Shown here one piece after another: positions 9,604 through 22,928 of a DNA stretch of 32,156 nt. Numbering within the stretch: position 1 is the stretch's first letter; the number at the start of each line of letters is the position of its first letter. The DNA is from Rhodanobacter sp. (GTDB lineage: Bacteria; Pseudomonadota; Gammaproteobacteria; Xanthomonadales; Rhodanobacteraceae), in NCBI GenBank assembly GCA_027450005.1, contig DAIDKO010000007.1, positions 1 to 32,156 on the forward strand, read 5' to 3'. Below the pieces are notes generated by a model. That model worked only from the letters and a program-made list of their open reading frames with translations, did not search any database and was not told the origin of the DNA. The translations under genes were made by a program, and so were the position numbers.

Positions 9604-10500
9604 TCAGGCGCCTGCCGCACCCGCGGTCGGCAGGCGCTGCAACCAGTCCACCAGTTCTACCAGCACCTGGCTGCGACCGGGTTCCGACTCGTTGAACAGC
9701 TCGTGGTACAGGCCGGCGAAGTAACGCGTGGTGAGCCGCTGCGCGCGTACCGCGGCGGAAGAGAAGTCGCGGCTACCCGCGGCGTCGACCAGCGCATCCT
9801 CGCCGGCCACCATCAGCAAGGTGGCGAGGTCGAGGCGCCCGGCGTCGGCGATGCAGGATGCTCCGGCGCGGAAGATGAAGTCGGCCAGGCGCGGACTGAT
9901 CCGGTCGTGGCACAGCGGATCGGCGCGGTAGGCGTCCACCACCCGCGCGTCGTGGCTCAGTCGCGGCAGGTCGAGTCCGTTGCGCAGGCGCAGATCCGGC
10001 AGCACGCGGGCCAGCACCGCCGCCAGCCGCCGCAGGCCCGGCGAGGCGTGGCTGCGCAACGCAGGCGAGGAGAGCACCAGCGCCCGCGGCGCGACGCGCC
10101 CGTCCAGTACGGCGCGCAAGGCCACCAGCCCGCCCATGCTGTGGCCCAGCAGCAAGGGCGCCGCGCCCAGCGACCGCGCATAGTCGGCGTGCACCACCGA
10201 CAGGTCCGCGAGCAGGTCGTCGGGATGCGCCAGCACGCCGCGCGGCCCGGGGCTTTCGCCATGGCCGCGCTGGTCGTACGCGCGTACGGCGTAGCCGCGG
10301 TCGTTGAACCATTGTGCGAGCTGGCGGTAGCGACCGCCGTGTTCACCGAGCCCATGAACGACCAGCACCGCTGCGCGCGCCTGCGTTCCCGGCCAGTCGC
10401 GCAGGCGCAGCTGCTGGCCGTCGGGCATGGCCAGCCATGCCGTGCCAGCCGTCGGTTCGGTGTCCTGCGCCTCTCGCGCCGCGGGGTCTGGCTGTTTCAC
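9604..10500 (-). CDS. Alpha/beta hydrolase, lysophospholipase / monoacylglycerol lipase type
   Basis: A 298-residue serine hydrolase. GTG 10500 is chosen as start because GGAAAG lies six bases upstream and the residues before it look like random translation. The oxyanion region VLVVHGLGEHGGRY, the motif AYDQRGHGESPGPRG, the nucleophile elbow LLGHSMGGLVALRA (Ser121), an acid residue in VAGEDALVD and His in GLYHELFNE match the PldB/monoglyceride lipase (Hydrolase_4) family. That family removes acyl chains from lysophospholipids or monoacylglycerols. No signal peptide is seen, so it is probably cytoplasmic or membrane-associated. It lies upstream of, and collinear with, the RND permease (141-base gap). 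Co-transcription is possible but no functional link is evident. The hydrolase fold is certain; the exact substrate is not. Confidence 0.88.
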   Translation of the reverse strand: MKQPDPAAREAQDTEPTAGTAWLAMPDGQQLRLRDWPGTQARAAVLVVHGLGEHGGRYRQLAQWFNDRGYAVRAYDQRGHGESPGPRGVLAHPDDLLADLSVVHADYARSLGAAPLLLGHSMGGLVALRAVLDGRVAPRALVLSSPALRSHASPGLRRLAAVLARVLPDLRLRNGLDLPRLSHDARVVDAYRADPLCHDRISPRLADFIFRAGASCIADAGRLDLATLLMVAGEDALVDAAGSRDFSSAAVRAQRLTTRYFAGLYHELFNESEPGRSQVLVELVDWLQRLPTAGAAGA

Positions 10501-10575
10501 AGGGGTCTTTCCATCATCGAATGCGAGGCGGCACCACGCGGCACGCGCGGGTCCGCGAGCCGCCATGCCTGCCGG

Positions 10576-11657
10576 TCAACGCTCCATCACCTGCAGATCT
10601 ATCGTCAGCAAGTCGAGCTTGCCCTTCATGAAGTCCTGGGGCCGCGTGCCGGTGGCCCCTGGAGGTGGTGTACAGCACCGAGGATACCCGGCTGCCGGCG
10701 CCCCCGGGCGGCGCCACCGCATCGATGCCATCGTCTAGTCCGGACGGCGGTGCGGGATGGCGCTGCACGTTCACCTGTCCTGGTCGTCGCTGGCCTGGGT
10801 CTTCCAGACATTCACGGCCGCCACGTCCCACAACAGCTTGCACCCGTCGGGGAAGAACACGAAGCCCAGCTGCCGCAGATTGCCCGGCTTGACCGGCTGC
10901 AACGAGGACGGATACGAGAACGCCACCCGCTGCGAGGCATAGCTGAAGCGCCCGCCGTAGTCGTAGCCGATGCGGATGTTGCGTAACGCCGCGGGCTGCA
11001 GCGCGGGGTCGCCGAGGAAATCCTTCCATTGCGCCAGCGTGCCCTGGTAGGTGGCGCAGAGGAAGCTGCTGAGCTCGTCGAGGTCCAACCTCGCATCGTG
11101 CGGGCCGCCCGGCGCGACGAAGCGCACCATCATCAGGCAACCGTCCGGCACCGGCAGGGAATACGTCACTAGACCACCTGGTCGAGCGCGGGCCTACGGT
11201 CGATTGCCAGCGCGACGTCGCCGGCCGGCTGGCGCGCCAGCGCGAACACCTCGGAGTCCTGGCGCAGCGAAAATTTCCCGATCCTGGCGATCGGGTAGAC
11301 GTGGCCGGCGCCGTCGCGCAGCTCGGGCGGCCCCCACAGGCTGTCCAGCCTGGCCATCAGCACGCGGCCCGCCGTCACGTAGGGGCCGTGGCCGATCGAA
11401 AACGCGGTGCCGATGGAGTATGACTTGTCGGTACGATCCCGGTAGGGAAGCAGGTCCAGCGGCAGTGGCTTCTCCGAGCTCAGAGGATCACTGGCCAGCT
11501 TGGCCTGCACCACCTCGAAGGTGGCCGACTGGATCGTCGGCAGCAGCGCGGCATCGAGGCTGGCCGCACGCGCCGTCGCCACACCTCATGCGGACACCAG
11601 CACCAGCATGCCGATCCGACCGAGACGGCGGATCATTCCATCGCATCGAGTACGCAT
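10576..11657 (-). pseudogene. Remnant of a trypsin-like serine protease lipoprotein with C-terminal extension
   Basis: One decayed gene explains several small frames. From ATG 11657 (AAGGA upstream) the frame reads a lipoprotein signal, MIRRLGRIGMLVLVSA, then TGA at 11588-11586 exactly where the lipobox Cys should be, then GVATARAASLDAALLP. A trypsin-like domain start follows: SYSIGTAFSIGHGPYVTAGRVLMARLDSL. The usual catalytic His of T-A-x-H-V is Arg here. After DRRPALDQVV the frame meets TAG (11171-11169) and jumps to TYSLPVPDGCLMMVRF, GTLAQWKDFL, IGYDYGGRFSYASQRVAF and LLWDVAAVNVWKTQASDDQD. This reads like the C-terminal extension of a much larger protease, so most of the catalytic domain (including the GNSGGP region) appears deleted. 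Two further frame changes (near 10775 and 10665) are needed to reach the plausible C-terminus QDFMKGKLDLLTIDLQVMER with TGA at 10578-10576. The full-length family comparison is from memory. The Cys-to-stop and His-to-Arg changes are read directly. Confidence 0.65.
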
Positions 11658-11783
11658 GCGTTTCCTTCGCATGAGCGCGCAGCCTGCGGACTCCCCTCGG
11701 CATCCTCGCGAGCGGCGGCAAGGCGCATCTTGGCATGGCGTCGCACCGGCGTGCATGGCGATTTGCGGGCAAACCCGTGCGCG

Positions 11784-11789
11784 TAGAAT
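11784..11789 (+). promoter_or_regulatory. Candidate -10 box for lhr
   Basis: TAGAAT lies 33 bases before the lhr ATG, in the 165-base gap after the divergent protease remnant. No convincing -35 at 17-base spacing was seen, so this is a weak call based on the hexamer and its position. Confidence 0.3.
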
Positions 11790-11822
11790 CGGGAGTCCCC
11801 GAGGCCATCGCACCCTGCCTGC

Positions 11823-16144
<4,322 letters not shown>

Positions 16145-16151
<7 letters not shown>

Positions 16152-16190
16152 CCGGCCGGCAGCCGGTGCGCGCTGCCGGCCGGTCACCCC
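16145..16190. terminator. Perfect 19-bp hairpin spanning the lhr stop codon
   Basis: The left arm 16145-16163 (GGGGTGACCGGCCGGCAGC) is exactly complementary to the right arm 16172-16190, with an 8-base loop. The TGA of lhr (16149-16151) is inside the left arm. It lies between convergent genes (the GH20 gene ends at 16227), so it could stop transcription in both directions. No T tract follows on either strand. An extragenic repeat element is an alternative reading. Confidence 0.6.
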
Positions 16191-16226
16191 GGCGCTGAGC
16201 GAAGCGGCATCCCTGCCGCGGGCGGT

Positions 16227-18545
16227 TCAGCGGCCGGCGTGCAGCGCAACCCGGCCGATCGCGTACAGCGGCCCATCCACGGGCGCGGTGTAGAGCAGGC
16301 AAATCGCGTGCACGCCGCTTTGCGCGGGCAGCCTTGCATCCAGCTTGAACGTGGCCGGGCTGTGCGCGGGATCGGGCAGCGGCATGCTGGCCAGTATCCT
16401 GCCGGCGCAATCGTCGGCACGCGCCACCAGCTCGCCGAACGCCGTGGCGTGCGGGCGCGACACCACCAGTTTCTGCTCGTGCGCCAGCGCGAAATTGCGC
16501 GGCAACCGCACCGCATCGACGTGGATGGCGGTGACGCCGTCCATCAGCGTGGGGGGGAACTGCTGGCAATCATCGAAGATGTTCACCGCATATACCGGCT
16601 GCGTGCTGGTGGCATCCGGTGTGGGTTGCAGGCGCAGGCGGAAATCGCTGCCGGCACAATTGGCCAGCTCCGTGCCGGGCAGGCTGAGCAGGGCGGCGCG
16701 ATCCAGCGTGCGCTCGCGCGCGGCGGCCAGCGCGCTGCCGTCGGCGGCGAAGCTGGTAGCGCGTACGGTGGCCGGCAGCGTCACCTCGAACGGCGCGACG
16801 TAGCGCGGCGACGCCGGGGTCGGAACGCTACCGTCCAGCGTGTAGCGGATGACGCCGAAGCCGGTCTGGTCCGACAGCGTCACCGTGGCCTTGCCGGTAG
16901 CCAGCGCCAGGTTGCGGTCGATGCCGATGCCTACCGCGAAGGCGTCGTCGGCCACGGCGACGTGCTGCGCACGGTACCGCTGCAGCTGCGCCGGCAGGCG
17001 CGCAAGGAAGCTGGGCCAGTCGTGGCGGGCGGCGGGCGACCATGCCACCTCACTCAAGGCGTCGAGGCGCGGGAATACCGCATGCTCCACGTGCGCGAAG
17101 GTGGGCATGTGCTCCGTCCAAACGTTGGCCTGCAAGCCCAGCACGTGCTTCGCCTGCGCGGCGTTGAGCACGCCGGGCACGGCCTGGAAACCGTAGACGT
17201 CCTTCAGCGATTCCACGCCGAGGCGGCCGGCATAGTCGTCGGCAAGGTTGCTCTGCACGTGGTCGAAGTACAGCTCGGGCGAGGGCGACATCACCACGTC
17301 GTGGCCGAGCAGCGCCGCCTTGATCGCGCCGTCGGTGCCGCGCCAGGACATCACGGTGGCGTCGGCGGGCAGGTTGTCGCCTTCGAGGATCTCGTCCCAG
17401 CCAATCAGCTTGCGCCCGTGCCTTTCGAGGTACTGGCCGATGCGGCCGATGAACCATCCCTGCAGCGCGTCCTCGTCGGTGATGCCGAGCTGGCGCATTT
17501 TCGCCTGTACGGCAGGCGATGCCTTCCACTGGTCCTTGATCGCCTCGTCGCCGCCCACGTGGATGTATGTCGAGGGGAACAGCGCCATCACCTCGTCAAG
17601 CACGTTGTCGATGAAGGTGAAGGTGTCGTCGTTGACGTTGTAAAGCCAGGGATTCACGCCCCAGTCGGTGGACACCTGCGGGCGCTTCCCCGTCACGCCG
17701 ATCTGCGGATAGGACGCCACCGCGGCCTGCGCATGGCCGGGCATGTCGATCTCGGGGACGATGGTGACGTGACGCGCGGCGGCGTAGGCCACGATGGCGC
17801 GGATCTGCCGTTGCGTGTAGTAGCCGCCGTAGCGTTTCGGCTCGCCGTCGTGGCCGGCGCCGGGCGGCGTGCGCCATGCGCCGATGTTCGTCAGTTCGGG
17901 ATAGCGCTTGATCTCGATGCGCCAGCCCTGGTCGTCGGTGAGATGCCAGTGCAACACGTCGAGCTTGAGCTGGGCCATCTGGTCGATCAGCTCCTCGACG
18001 TCGGCCACGCTCTGGAAGTGGCGCACGGAATCCAGCATCAGGCCGCGCCAAGCGAATCGCGGCCAGTCACGGATGGACAGCGCGTGGACGTCCACCGCGC
18101 CCTGCTTCGCGTCGGGCGTCAGCAGCTGCGCCAGCGTGACCGCGCCATGGAACAGGCCGGCGGCGTCGCGCGCGGTGACGCGGATGCCACGCGGCGTGAC
18201 GTCCAGCGCATAGCCCTCGGCCTGCGCCACCGGCGCGTGTGGGTCGCGCTGCAGCACGATCGCTTGGGCAGCCTTGGCGTCTTCCGAGACGTGCAGGTGC
18301 AGGCCGCGGGTACGCGTCACGAGGCCGATCAGGTAGTCCGCCGTCTGTCGCGTCGAGGCATGGTGGTCAGCCAGCACGATGGGCGTGTTCGCGTCGACGA
18401 CGAAGCCGCCACGATGCAGCGCGAGTTGCGCCGGCAGCGGAATCAACGCGGGCTGGGGCACATCGCCTGCCATCGCCGCCCGCAGGGGCACCAGGGCAAG
18501 CGCGAGCAGCAGGCAGGCACGGGACAACGAGGCAAGGCGTTTCAT
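16227..18545 (-). CDS. Secreted GH20 beta-N-acetylhexosaminidase
   Basis: 772 residues from ATG 18545 (GGAG six bases upstream; an in-frame TTG at 18551 is less likely). Residues 1-26 are a signal peptide ending AMA-GD, so it is probably periplasmic. The N-terminal GH20b-type domain occupies about 30-155 (LIPLPAQLALHRGGF, GYALDVTPRGIRVTARDAAG). The TIM barrel starts at RFAWRGLMLDSVRHF and contains LHWHLTDDQGWR, the catalytic pair Asp333-Glu334 in HVGGDEAIKDQW, and LQANVWTEH. A chitobiase C-terminal-like domain follows (IRYTLDGSVPTPASPRY). About 150 further residues with several Cys (LANCAGSDF, DDCQQF, ADDCAG) could be a carbohydrate-binding region. Family reaction: release of terminal beta-GlcNAc or GalNAc by substrate-assisted catalysis. 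The gene is downstream of a TonB receptor and a sugar kinase, which points to chito-oligosaccharide use. A terminator separates it from the receptor gene, so it likely has its own promoter. Confidence 0.94.
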   Translation of the reverse strand: MKRLASLSRACLLLALALVPLRAAMAGDVPQPALIPLPAQLALHRGGFVVDANTPIVLADHHASTRQTADYLIGLVTRTRGLHLHVSEDAKAAQAIVLQRDPHAPVAQAEGYALDVTPRGIRVTARDAAGLFHGAVTLAQLLTPDAKQGAVDVHALSIRDWPRFAWRGLMLDSVRHFQSVADVEELIDQMAQLKLDVLHWHLTDDQGWRIEIKRYPELTNIGAWRTPPGAGHDGEPKRYGGYYTQRQIRAIVAYAAARHVTIVPEIDMPGHAQAAVASYPQIGVTGKRPQVSTDWGVNPWLYNVNDDTFTFIDNVLDEVMALFPSTYIHVGGDEAIKDQWKASPAVQAKMRQLGITDEDALQGWFIGRIGQYLERHGRKLIGWDEILEGDNLPADATVMSWRGTDGAIKAALLGHDVVMSPSPELYFDHVQSNLADDYAGRLGVESLKDVYGFQAVPGVLNAAQAKHVLGLQANVWTEHMPTFAHVEHAVFPRLDALSEVAWSPAARHDWPSFLARLPAQLQRYRAQHVAVADDAFAVGIGIDRNLALATGKATVTLSDQTGFGVIRYTLDGSVPTPASPRYVAPFEVTLPATVRATSFAADGSALAAARERTLDRAALLSLPGTELANCAGSDFRLRLQPTPDATSTQPVYAVNIFDDCQQFPPTLMDGVTAIHVDAVRLPRNFALAHEQKLVVSRPHATAFGELVARADDCAGRILASMPLPDPAHSPATFKLDARLPAQSGVHAICLLYTAPVDGPLYAIGRVALHAGR

Positions 18546-18644
18546 CGGCAACTCCTGCGGGCGTCGGGCGCAACATCACCCGCTTCCAAGCACTGGAAAC
18601 GGGCTCATCAAACCGAGCATGCCACCTCCATGGCTACCCCGGAC

Positions 18645-18679
18645 AAAAAGACGGGCCCGCAAGGTGGAGCCGGGCCCGT
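18645..18679 (-). terminator. Rho-independent terminator after the TonB-dependent receptor gene
   Basis: On the minus strand, ACGGGCCCG and CGGGCCCGT form a perfect 9-bp stem with an 11-base loop, followed by CTTTTTG. It begins 57 bases after the receptor stop (18736). This is the only hairpin in the window with a good T run, and it separates the receptor transcript from the GH20 gene. Confidence 0.8.
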
Positions 18680-18735
18680 TCGGGGGAGAGTGCGAGCCGT
18701 CCGTGGCCCGCGGATTGTCGCGGTGAAGCGGAGGA

Positions 18736-21642
18736 TCAGAACTTGAAGTTCGCCGTCAGGTAGTACTGGCGCCCATTGACGTAGAACGCTTCGGGCGCCT
18801 TGTTGAAGCCCAGGCCGGCCTGAGCGCCGTCGATGTAGTAGCGCAGCTTCGGGTTGTTGAGGTTCATCGCGTCGAACGAGAAGCTGACGTGGTCGTTGAG
18901 CGTGTAGCCCAGCGACGCCGACAAGTAGCCCGTGCCCGCCTGCCAGTACGGCAGCAGCGGAAGGCCTGCGCCGGAGTTGGTCATCATGCCGTCGTAGAAC
19001 GCGGAACGGTACGTGTAGTTGATGCGCGCGTTCCAGTGCGCATTCTCGAAGAACCCGGACACGTTGACTGTGTCACGCGACGTGCCGTACAGCGGGCGGT
19101 TGCCGGCGGCACGGTTGTTCCCCAGCGTACCGTCCGGGTTGTACAGCAGGGTACCGCCCGTGGAGTGGCCGTTCGCGTAGGTGTAGTTCACCTGGGTGCC
19201 GAAGTGGTCGCCGATCGGCTGCACCCAGTTCAGCTCCACGCCCTTCAGGGTGCCATTGACGTTGACTGGCACGCTGACCAGGTACTGGCTGTAGATGGGC
19301 GTACCACTGGGATTGGTGGCCTTGTTGTAGGTCAGATAGTTGTTGAGGTAGGTCTGGGTGACGGCGCCGTAGTCGTAGTAGTTGCTGAGGTCCATCTCGT
19401 ACACGCTGGCCGACACCAGGCCGCGCGGGGCGAAGTACCACTCCAGCGACGCATCGAAATTGGTCGAGATCAGCGGCTTCAGGTAGGGGTTGGCGCCGCT
19501 GCCGGAACCCATGCCGCTGGCGACGACCGGATCATTGAGGTTCAGGAAGCCAGCCAATTGACCGTAGTCCTGCCGGGTCAGCGTCTGCGAGGCGGCAAAG
19601 CGTGCCAGCAGGCTGCCGTCGCTGTTGAGGTTGAACTTGAGGTTGAAGCTGGGAAGCAGCTTGCCGTAGTGGTGTTTGTAGTAGTTCCAGTACCAGCCGT
19701 TCGGGTAGAACGCGGAGGTGAACTGGGCGGCGCTGTGGTCGGCTTCGACGATGGAGGGGCTGGTATAGCCCACGTTCTCGTCGGTGCCGGCGTAGCGGAG
19801 GCCGAAGTTGCCGCCCCAGTTGCTACCCGAGAAGTTGAGCTGGACGTAGGCAGCTTCGTTCTTCTCGACCATCGAGTACATGCCGTTCGGGTACAGGCGC
19901 GAGCTGGTGTTACCGGTTACCGCGCGGTTGGCGTACGCCGCGTTCAGTGCCGCCAGCTGTGCGGACGTCCAGTACCAGATGTTGCCCGGCATCGAGCCTA
20001 CGCCGAGATCGCTGGCGAAGCTGCTGGGATAGTTGCCGCCGGCGGCCGGGTAGATGGTGGAGTTCAGGCCGAACTGCACGGCCGAGGCCCAGTTCGGACC
20101 CTGCGCGACGTCGTTCGGGCTGTCATGCGTGTGGCGCGAGTAGCGTGCGCCGAACTCCAGCGAGGAGAGCGCGCCGGCGTCTTCGAAGTCGTATTCACCG
20201 TCGGCCTGGAACCAGTTCTCCTTGTCGATGACGTGGATGCCCTGCTCGCCGAAGATCCAGTCGAGGCCCATCGTCGCCGGATTGAAGGCGCTGTTATTGC
20301 CGCCGAGCGTCCAGTCCAGCGGCTTGCCGGTGCCGTTCATGGCGTAGCTGGCGGACTGGCCGAAGCCCGTATCCATTTCCATCACGTTCTGGGTCGGGGT
20401 ATTGCCGGTGCCCTTGGTGGTGCCGCCCTGGAACTTGAAGTTCAGGTTCTGGGTCGCCTGCCAGTCGGCATCGAGGGTGATGTATTGGCTGGACTCGCTC
20501 TCGCCCGGGCGCGAGATCATGTCGTAGATGCCCTGCGAGATGACGCTGTTCGGAGCCATCGCGGCGCTGGTAAGGATGTTGCCGGACAGCGTGTAGCTGG
20601 TCAGTACGTCCTTCGGCAGCTGATCACGGGTACGGAGCATGTAGTTGCGGTTGTAGTCGGTGGCGTCCATGTGCGAGTAGAAGCCGTCGAGGTTCAACGT
20701 CAGGTTGTCCAGCGGCTTCCATTCGAGGTCAATCGAGGCGCCCTTGCGCTTGCGCTGCTGGGTGAACAGGGCGGCACCCGGCAGGTTGGGGTAGAACACG
20801 CCCGTGCTGGTGCTGCCCGGGGACGCCGGGCCGAGGCCGAGCTGGGTAGCCGCCGCCGATCCGACGGGGAGGTAGGAGTAGCCCAGTATTTCCTGGCCGT
20901 CACGCTGCAGTTGGCGCTCCTCGTAGAACACCTGGGCCAGGATGCCGAAGGTGTTGTCGCTGTTTTTCCAGTTGACCAGGCCATTGAACTGCGGCTTGGT
21001 GGTGCTGGGCAGGTCGGAATACACGCCGCCCACGCTGGCTTCGGCGGAGAGCGGCTTGGCGAACTCGAGCGGCTTGCGCGTGATGATGTCGATCGAACCG
21101 GCGGCGCCACCTTCCAGCAGCTTGGCCTCGGAGGTCTTGTGCACCACGACCTGGCTGACGACTTCGGAAGGCAGCATGGCGTAGCTGACGCTGCGGGTGC
21201 CGCCGCCGCCGAGCACGAACCAGTCGCCCGAGGCGATGCTGTGCCCGTTCACGGTGGTCAGGGTGAGTGAGGGCGCGCTGCCGCGGATGCTGGCGCGGTC
21301 GGCCTCGTCGAAGCCGCCTTCGGCGCCTGCCGCGTCGGCGATGTTCACGCCAGGCAGCTGGGCGATGGTGTCGGCCACGTTCTTGGCCGGCAGCTTGCCG
21401 ATGTCCACTGCCGACACCACTTCGACGTGCGAATTGGCGGCCTGTTTGGTGTCGATCGACATCGCCTCGCTGTTGCGGATGCCGGTGACGACGACGGTTG
21501 AAAGCTGCTTGGCGTCCTTCTTGTTCGCCGCGGTGTCGTTCCGGGTGTTCTGGGTTTGCGTGCCGTCCTGTGCGTAGGCGCCGACGGACAGGCACAGGCC
21601 GGCGACGATGCTCGCGGCAAGCAGTGTCTTGCGATGGTTCAT
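18736..21642 (-). CDS. TonB-dependent outer-membrane receptor (carbohydrate uptake type)
   Basis: 968 residues from ATG 21642 with GGGGAGGAAACC ahead. Signal peptide 1-24 (GLCLSVGAYA-QDG), then a Q/N/T-rich linker. A TonB-box-like QLSTVVVTGIR precedes the plug domain at about 65-190 (SAVDIGKLPAKNVADTIAQLPGV, ADRASIRGSAPSLTLTTVNG, SYAMLPSEVVSQVVVHKTSEA, EGGAAGSIDIITRKP). The remainder is an aromatic-rich 22-strand barrel ending in Phe (YYLTANFKF), as outer-membrane proteins do. Long receptors of this kind in Xanthomonadales import oligosaccharides using proton motive force passed by TonB-ExbBD. The neighbouring hexosaminidase, sugar kinase and sugar permease suggest a chitin- or GlcNAc-derived ligand; that is inference. 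It sits 93 bases downstream of the kinase gene on the same strand and is probably co-transcribed with it. It is followed by a strong terminator. Confidence 0.95.
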   Translation of the reverse strand: MNHRKTLLAASIVAGLCLSVGAYAQDGTQTQNTRNDTAANKKDAKQLSTVVVTGIRNSEAMSIDTKQAANSHVEVVSAVDIGKLPAKNVADTIAQLPGVNIADAAGAEGGFDEADRASIRGSAPSLTLTTVNGHSIASGDWFVLGGGGTRSVSYAMLPSEVVSQVVVHKTSEAKLLEGGAAGSIDIITRKPLEFAKPLSAEASVGGVYSDLPSTTKPQFNGLVNWKNSDNTFGILAQVFYEERQLQRDGQEILGYSYLPVGSAAATQLGLGPASPGSTSTGVFYPNLPGAALFTQQRKRKGASIDLEWKPLDNLTLNLDGFYSHMDATDYNRNYMLRTRDQLPKDVLTSYTLSGNILTSAAMAPNSVISQGIYDMISRPGESESSQYITLDADWQATQNLNFKFQGGTTKGTGNTPTQNVMEMDTGFGQSASYAMNGTGKPLDWTLGGNNSAFNPATMGLDWIFGEQGIHVIDKENWFQADGEYDFEDAGALSSLEFGARYSRHTHDSPNDVAQGPNWASAVQFGLNSTIYPAAGGNYPSSFASDLGVGSMPGNIWYWTSAQLAALNAAYANRAVTGNTSSRLYPNGMYSMVEKNEAAYVQLNFSGSNWGGNFGLRYAGTDENVGYTSPSIVEADHSAAQFTSAFYPNGWYWNYYKHHYGKLLPSFNLKFNLNSDGSLLARFAASQTLTRQDYGQLAGFLNLNDPVVASGMGSGSGANPYLKPLISTNFDASLEWYFAPRGLVSASVYEMDLSNYYDYGAVTQTYLNNYLTYNKATNPSGTPIYSQYLVSVPVNVNGTLKGVELNWVQPIGDHFGTQVNYTYANGHSTGGTLLYNPDGTLGNNRAAGNRPLYGTSRDTVNVSGFFENAHWNARINYTYRSAFYDGMMTNSGAGLPLLPYWQAGTGYLSASLGYTLNDHVSFSFDAMNLNNPKLRYYIDGAQAGLGFNKAPEAFYVNGRQYYLTANFKF

Positions 21643-21735
21643 GGTTTCCTCCCCTCAGAGGCTGGATCGGTCGGTGACCGTAGGTCGTGTTGACTTGCTT
21701 GGTTGACTGCGGTTGCGGTGTTCGGCGCCGTGTCG

Positions 21736-22833
21736 CTAGAGCGGTGGCATGGTCTGTTCTCCCTGCCGCTCCTCCAGGAACCAGCCGGCGGCGCCGATGA
21801 CACCTAGCTGGCCGTGCTCAATCAGTCGTACGGGAACCTTCTGCAGCCAGGCGCGCATCACGCCCTTGTTGAAGTAGCGCTCGGCGAACGTGCTGCCGCG
21901 CAGGAAGCCCTGGATCTGCGGCAGGATGCCGCCGGCGAGGAACACGCCGGCGCTGGCGCCGTACAGCATCGCCAGGTCGCCGGCGAAGCTGCCGAGCAGG
22001 CCACAGAAAACCTGCAGCGTTTCCGTGGCGGCGGCATCGTGGCCAGCCAGCGCGGCGCCGGTGACTTCCGTCGGGGTCATCAGCGACACCGGGCAATCGC
22101 GCAATTCGCACAGCGCCTGATACAGGTTGAGCAGGCCCGGACCGGACAGCACGTCCTCGTAGGAGACGTACGCGCGGTCGCGCGCGAGCACCCGCAGGAT
22201 CTCGATTTCACGCTCGTTGCCGGGCGCCAGCGCGATCTGCCCGGCTTCGGTCGGCAGTACCTGCGCGTGGCCGCCGGCACTCGGCAGCAGCACCGCCGAG
22301 CCCAGGCCTGTGCCCGGCCCCATCACCAGCACCGGGCCCCGCGCCGCCGGTTGGGCGACGTCGATCACCGGCAAGGTCTCGTCGGTGGCGACGAACTGGG
22401 TCGCCCACGTCACTGCCTCGAAATCGTTGATGACTTCCAGTTGTGCCAGCTTGAGCTGTTCGCGCAGCGCGCTGATGGACACGGGCCAGGGCAGGTTGTC
22501 GTTGACGATGTGGTCGTCCAGCACCACGCCAGCACAGGCCACCACGCAGCGACGCACGCGCGCGGCGAGATCGGCATGGCCGGCGGACCGCAGCCGCGCC
22601 ATGAAGTCGTGCAGCACGGAACCGAGGTCGGCCCAGTCGGCGCAGCCGTAGCGGTGGTAATGCAGCACGCTGACCGACGGCTGGCCGGCCGGCGTGGCGC
22701 GCACCAGTCCGATCCGCGCGTGGGTACCGCCCACATCGGCGGCGAGGAACGGCTCGGCCCGGTCAATCATGCCGTGCGGCACCGCCGGTGACACCGGCTG
22801 GGCGGCATGACGCTGGCTGGCGAACTCTCCCAC
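21736..22833 (-). CDS. glk: Glucokinase-family sugar kinase
   Basis: 365 residues from GTG 22833, which has GGGGGA six bases upstream. ATG 22770 (MIDRAEPFLAADVGG) would give a 344-residue protein nearer the usual 320-340, but has no clear ribosome site. The bacterial glucokinase (Glk, non-ROK) signature is present: phosphate loop LAADVGGTHARIG at about 30-42, catalytic-region EVINDFEAVTWA, second phosphate motif VLVMGPGTGLGSAVL, TEAGQIALAP, the Glk segment VSYEDVLSGPGLLNLY, and GVFLAGGILPQ. Reaction: ATP-dependent phosphorylation of a hexose, by family glucose. Here the context of GH20, a FHS sugar permease and a LacI regulator makes GlcNAc a possible substrate, which sequence alone cannot settle. 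It is the first gene of a minus-strand unit with the TonB receptor. The palindrome at 22929-22942 lies about 90 bases upstream of the GTG and probably controls it. Confidence 0.9.
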   Translation of the reverse strand: MGEFASQRHAAQPVSPAVPHGMIDRAEPFLAADVGGTHARIGLVRATPAGQPSVSVLHYHRYGCADWADLGSVLHDFMARLRSAGHADLAARVRRCVVACAGVVLDDHIVNDNLPWPVSISALREQLKLAQLEVINDFEAVTWATQFVATDETLPVIDVAQPAARGPVLVMGPGTGLGSAVLLPSAGGHAQVLPTEAGQIALAPGNEREIEILRVLARDRAYVSYEDVLSGPGLLNLYQALCELRDCPVSLMTPTEVTGAALAGHDAAATETLQVFCGLLGSFAGDLAMLYGASAGVFLAGGILPQIQGFLRGSTFAERYFNKGVMRAWLQKVPVRLIEHGQLGVIGAAGWFLEERQGEQTMPPL

Positions 22834-22928
22834 GTGGTTTCCCCCAATCTCCGCTGCGGCCTGCCGGCGCGGCGCGCGGTGCGCGTGCGGCCGCCGGCTG
22901 GCGATGGCATGGGAGTCTGGGATCGGCA

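Noticed and set aside
7348-10986. Plus-strand frame of 1212 codons crossing the RND and hydrolase genes
   Set aside because: It spans two real minus-strand genes and an intergenic gap, and its composition is that of an antisense translation.
10771-11582. Two small coupled genes overlapping at TAGTG
   Set aside because: The overlap looks like coupling, but the upstream piece starts just after a stop inside a lipoprotein signal and has lost its catalytic His. The downstream piece reads as the C-terminal extension of a larger protease. A decayed single gene is simpler.
18584-18598. TTCCA-N5-TGGAA inverted repeat upstream of the GH20 gene as an operator
   Set aside because: The arms are short and unlike the TGACAACGTTGTCA palindrome, and no second copy was found near the other sugar genes.
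16239-21270. Long plus-strand frames opposite the GH20 and TonB receptor genes
   Set aside because: They show no recognisable protein features, and the opposite strand encodes well-supported proteins with signal peptides and catalytic motifs.
21690-21708. Two TTGACT direct repeats between the kinase and receptor genes as a promoter or operator
   Set aside because: They read as TTGACT only on the strand opposite to the genes, and no matching -10 or palindromic partner was found.
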